The position numbers and the translations under genes were made by a program. The notes beneath the pieces were generated by a model that searched no databases, was not told where the DNA came from, and worked only from the letters and a program-made list of their open reading frames with translations. Positions 5,001 to 5,837 of a DNA stretch of 5,837 nt are shown here, piece by piece (the stretch's first letter is position 1; every line of letters starts with the position of its first letter). The stretch is taken from positions 1 to 5,837 of the forward strand of contig JAGGYZ010000323.1 of assembly GCA_021162285.1 (NCBI GenBank), read 5' to 3'. Origin of the DNA: Candidatus Fermentibacteraceae bacterium (lineage in GTDB: Bacteria; Fermentibacterota; Fermentibacteria; Fermentibacterales; JCC-6).

Positions 5001-5837
5001 TTAGCGCAGTAGAATCAGCCTGGTTGTGCAGTGTTCAGAACCTGCTCTGGCTCTTGCATAGTAAACGCCGGAATTTGCCAGACTGCCGTTCCGGGCCTGT
5101 GTGTTCCAGACAAATGAAGCTGAGCCGGCAGAAGCAGCATCAGGGGAAAGCGTATTGACTACCCTTCCCTGTACATCATAGATATCCACTGCAGGGGGTT
5201 CTGATGCTGAATTCCCGCTCCACAAAAGCTCCAGCGTAACAGAATTACTGAAGGGATTCATGGATGGAACAATAGTCAGAAGAGTTTCGTCTTCAGTGGA
5301 ACCTGCAGAAATTCCTGTTGCATCACCTGCAGTAAATCCATAAGTAGGGCCGCCAGCACTTGATACACTGGCTACCACAAGAATAACCTCATCTGTGCCG
5401 GTCAGCCCGCTGACAACAACGGATCCGCTCTGTGTTGGCTGATCAAGTGTCATTGGAACAACTTCGGCAGGGGCAGTACTGTGAAGAATTAGCGCACGAA
5501 CGGCAAACTGATTGTTGTCTGCTCCGTCAAAAGTGAGCTCCATGCTACTGAACGGAATACTCTGAAAACGGTAGTAGTCGGCTGCCCAGTGGTGCACAGA
5601 TTTTGTTGCTTCCACCGGGTATGTGGAGTATGCAATTGAAAAGAAAACCGGCAGATCATCACCTGTATAACCGTACTGTCCATCTGCAATTGATGTGTCA
5701 TCAAGAAAGTTCGCCACTGTCCAGTCGGTGAATACATCCTGTGTGTTCTGGGAGTATCCAAACTGATCAAGAATGACATCATACCCGGCCATGGAATTAG
5801 CAGGCTCGTGCACCAGAGCGTAAACAGCCGGGTTCCC
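5001..5837 (-). CDS. C-terminal part of an exported protein with a FlgD-like/type IX-style sorting domain (5' end outside window)
   Basis: The frame enters from beyond base 5837 and gives 278 visible residues before TAA; no credible start is in the window. Visible residues 1-60 (PAVYALVHEPANSMAGYD, then VFTDWTVANFLDD at 35-47 and GQYGY) read like the region downstream of the catalytic helix in secreted M6/M30-type metalloprotease-like proteins. The HExxH part, if present, would lie upstream, so protease function is only a guess. Residues about 65-165 look like beta-sandwich sequence. Residues about 187-278 are a FlgD Ig-like or type IX secretion sorting domain: PSMNPFSN, then VDIYDVQGRVV (217-227), FVWNTQARNG, SGVYYARARAG and the end TTRLILLR. 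Such tails direct export across the outer membrane or surface attachment in FCB-type bacteria. A terminator follows the gene, so it is not part of the antiporter operon. Confidence 0.85.
   Translation of the reverse strand, partial: GNPAVYALVHEPANSMAGYDVILDQFGYSQNTQDVFTDWTVANFLDDTSIADGQYGYTGDDLPVFFSIAYSTYPVEATKSVHHWAADYYRFQSIPFSSMELTFDGADNNQFAVRALILHSTAPAEVVPMTLDQPTQSGSVVVSGLTGTDEVILVVASVSSAGGPTYGFTAGDATGISAGSTEDETLLTIVPSMNPFSNSVTLELLWSGNSASEPPAVDIYDVQGRVVNTLSPDAASAGSASFVWNTQARNGSLANSGVYYARARAGSEHCTTRLILLR

Noticed and set aside
4704..5158. Plus-strand frames across the tetR start, operator and terminator region
   Set aside because: They cross a promoter, a terminator and two minus-strand genes, and have no family likeness.
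5489..5782. Minus-strand 97-residue frame within the exported-protein gene
   Set aside because: It is a shifted-frame shadow; the main frame is continuous from the window edge to the sorting-domain end.

Overview
The window is a compact block read entirely from the minus strand. It holds most of a multisubunit Mrp-type (Mnh) cation/proton antiporter operon, the TetR-family regulator gene just upstream of it, and the 3' end of a gene for a large exported protein. Reading in the direction of transcription (high to low coordinates), the order is: exported protein C-terminus with a FlgD-like/type IX-style sorting domain (5837-5001), terminator hairpin, promoter with an embedded palindromic operator, tetR (4840-4226), mrpE (4122-3628), mrpF (3635-3375), mrpG (3375-3037), a free-standing MbhD/DUF4040 protein (3040-2792), an MbhE-MrpB fusion (2799-2122), mrpC (2122-1757), and a large MrpD-type transporter gene (1763 to beyond base 1). 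No stretch over 300 bases lacks a gene.

From mrpE onward the seven genes overlap by 1 to 8 bases at every junction. They therefore almost certainly form one translationally coupled operon encoding one membrane complex. The order E-F-G-MbhD-(MbhE/B)-C-D is that of the Mrp module in archaeal membrane-bound hydrogenase (MBH), sulfur-reducing (MBS) and Thermotoga-type loci. It differs from the classical A-B-C-D-E-F-G order, where the MbhD and MbhE segments are fused to the C-terminus of MrpA. The complex should exchange Na+ for H+ across the cytoplasmic membrane, either alone or attached to a redox module that would lie outside the window.

The most interesting feature is the last gene. After a complete 14-helix MrpD-like antiporter module (about residues 1-457) the frame continues without a stop into a second antiporter-like module, which reaches its TM5 glutamate (E568) before the window ends. 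This is a tandem double-antiporter polypeptide, with a second half that reads more like HyfB/HycC or NuoL than MrpD. The second notable feature is regulatory: a near-ideal promoter for tetR (TTGACA, 17-base spacer, AATAGT) whose spacer contains the palindrome TTGACCG-T-CGGTCAA. This suggests autoregulation of tetR, probably with read-through into the antiporter operon.

The exported protein's C-terminal domain (NPF...IYDVQGRVV...GVYYARA...LILLR) is typical of Gram-negative bacteria of the FCB group and related candidate phyla such as Fermentibacterota. That assignment is an inference from style only; nothing in the window fixes the species.
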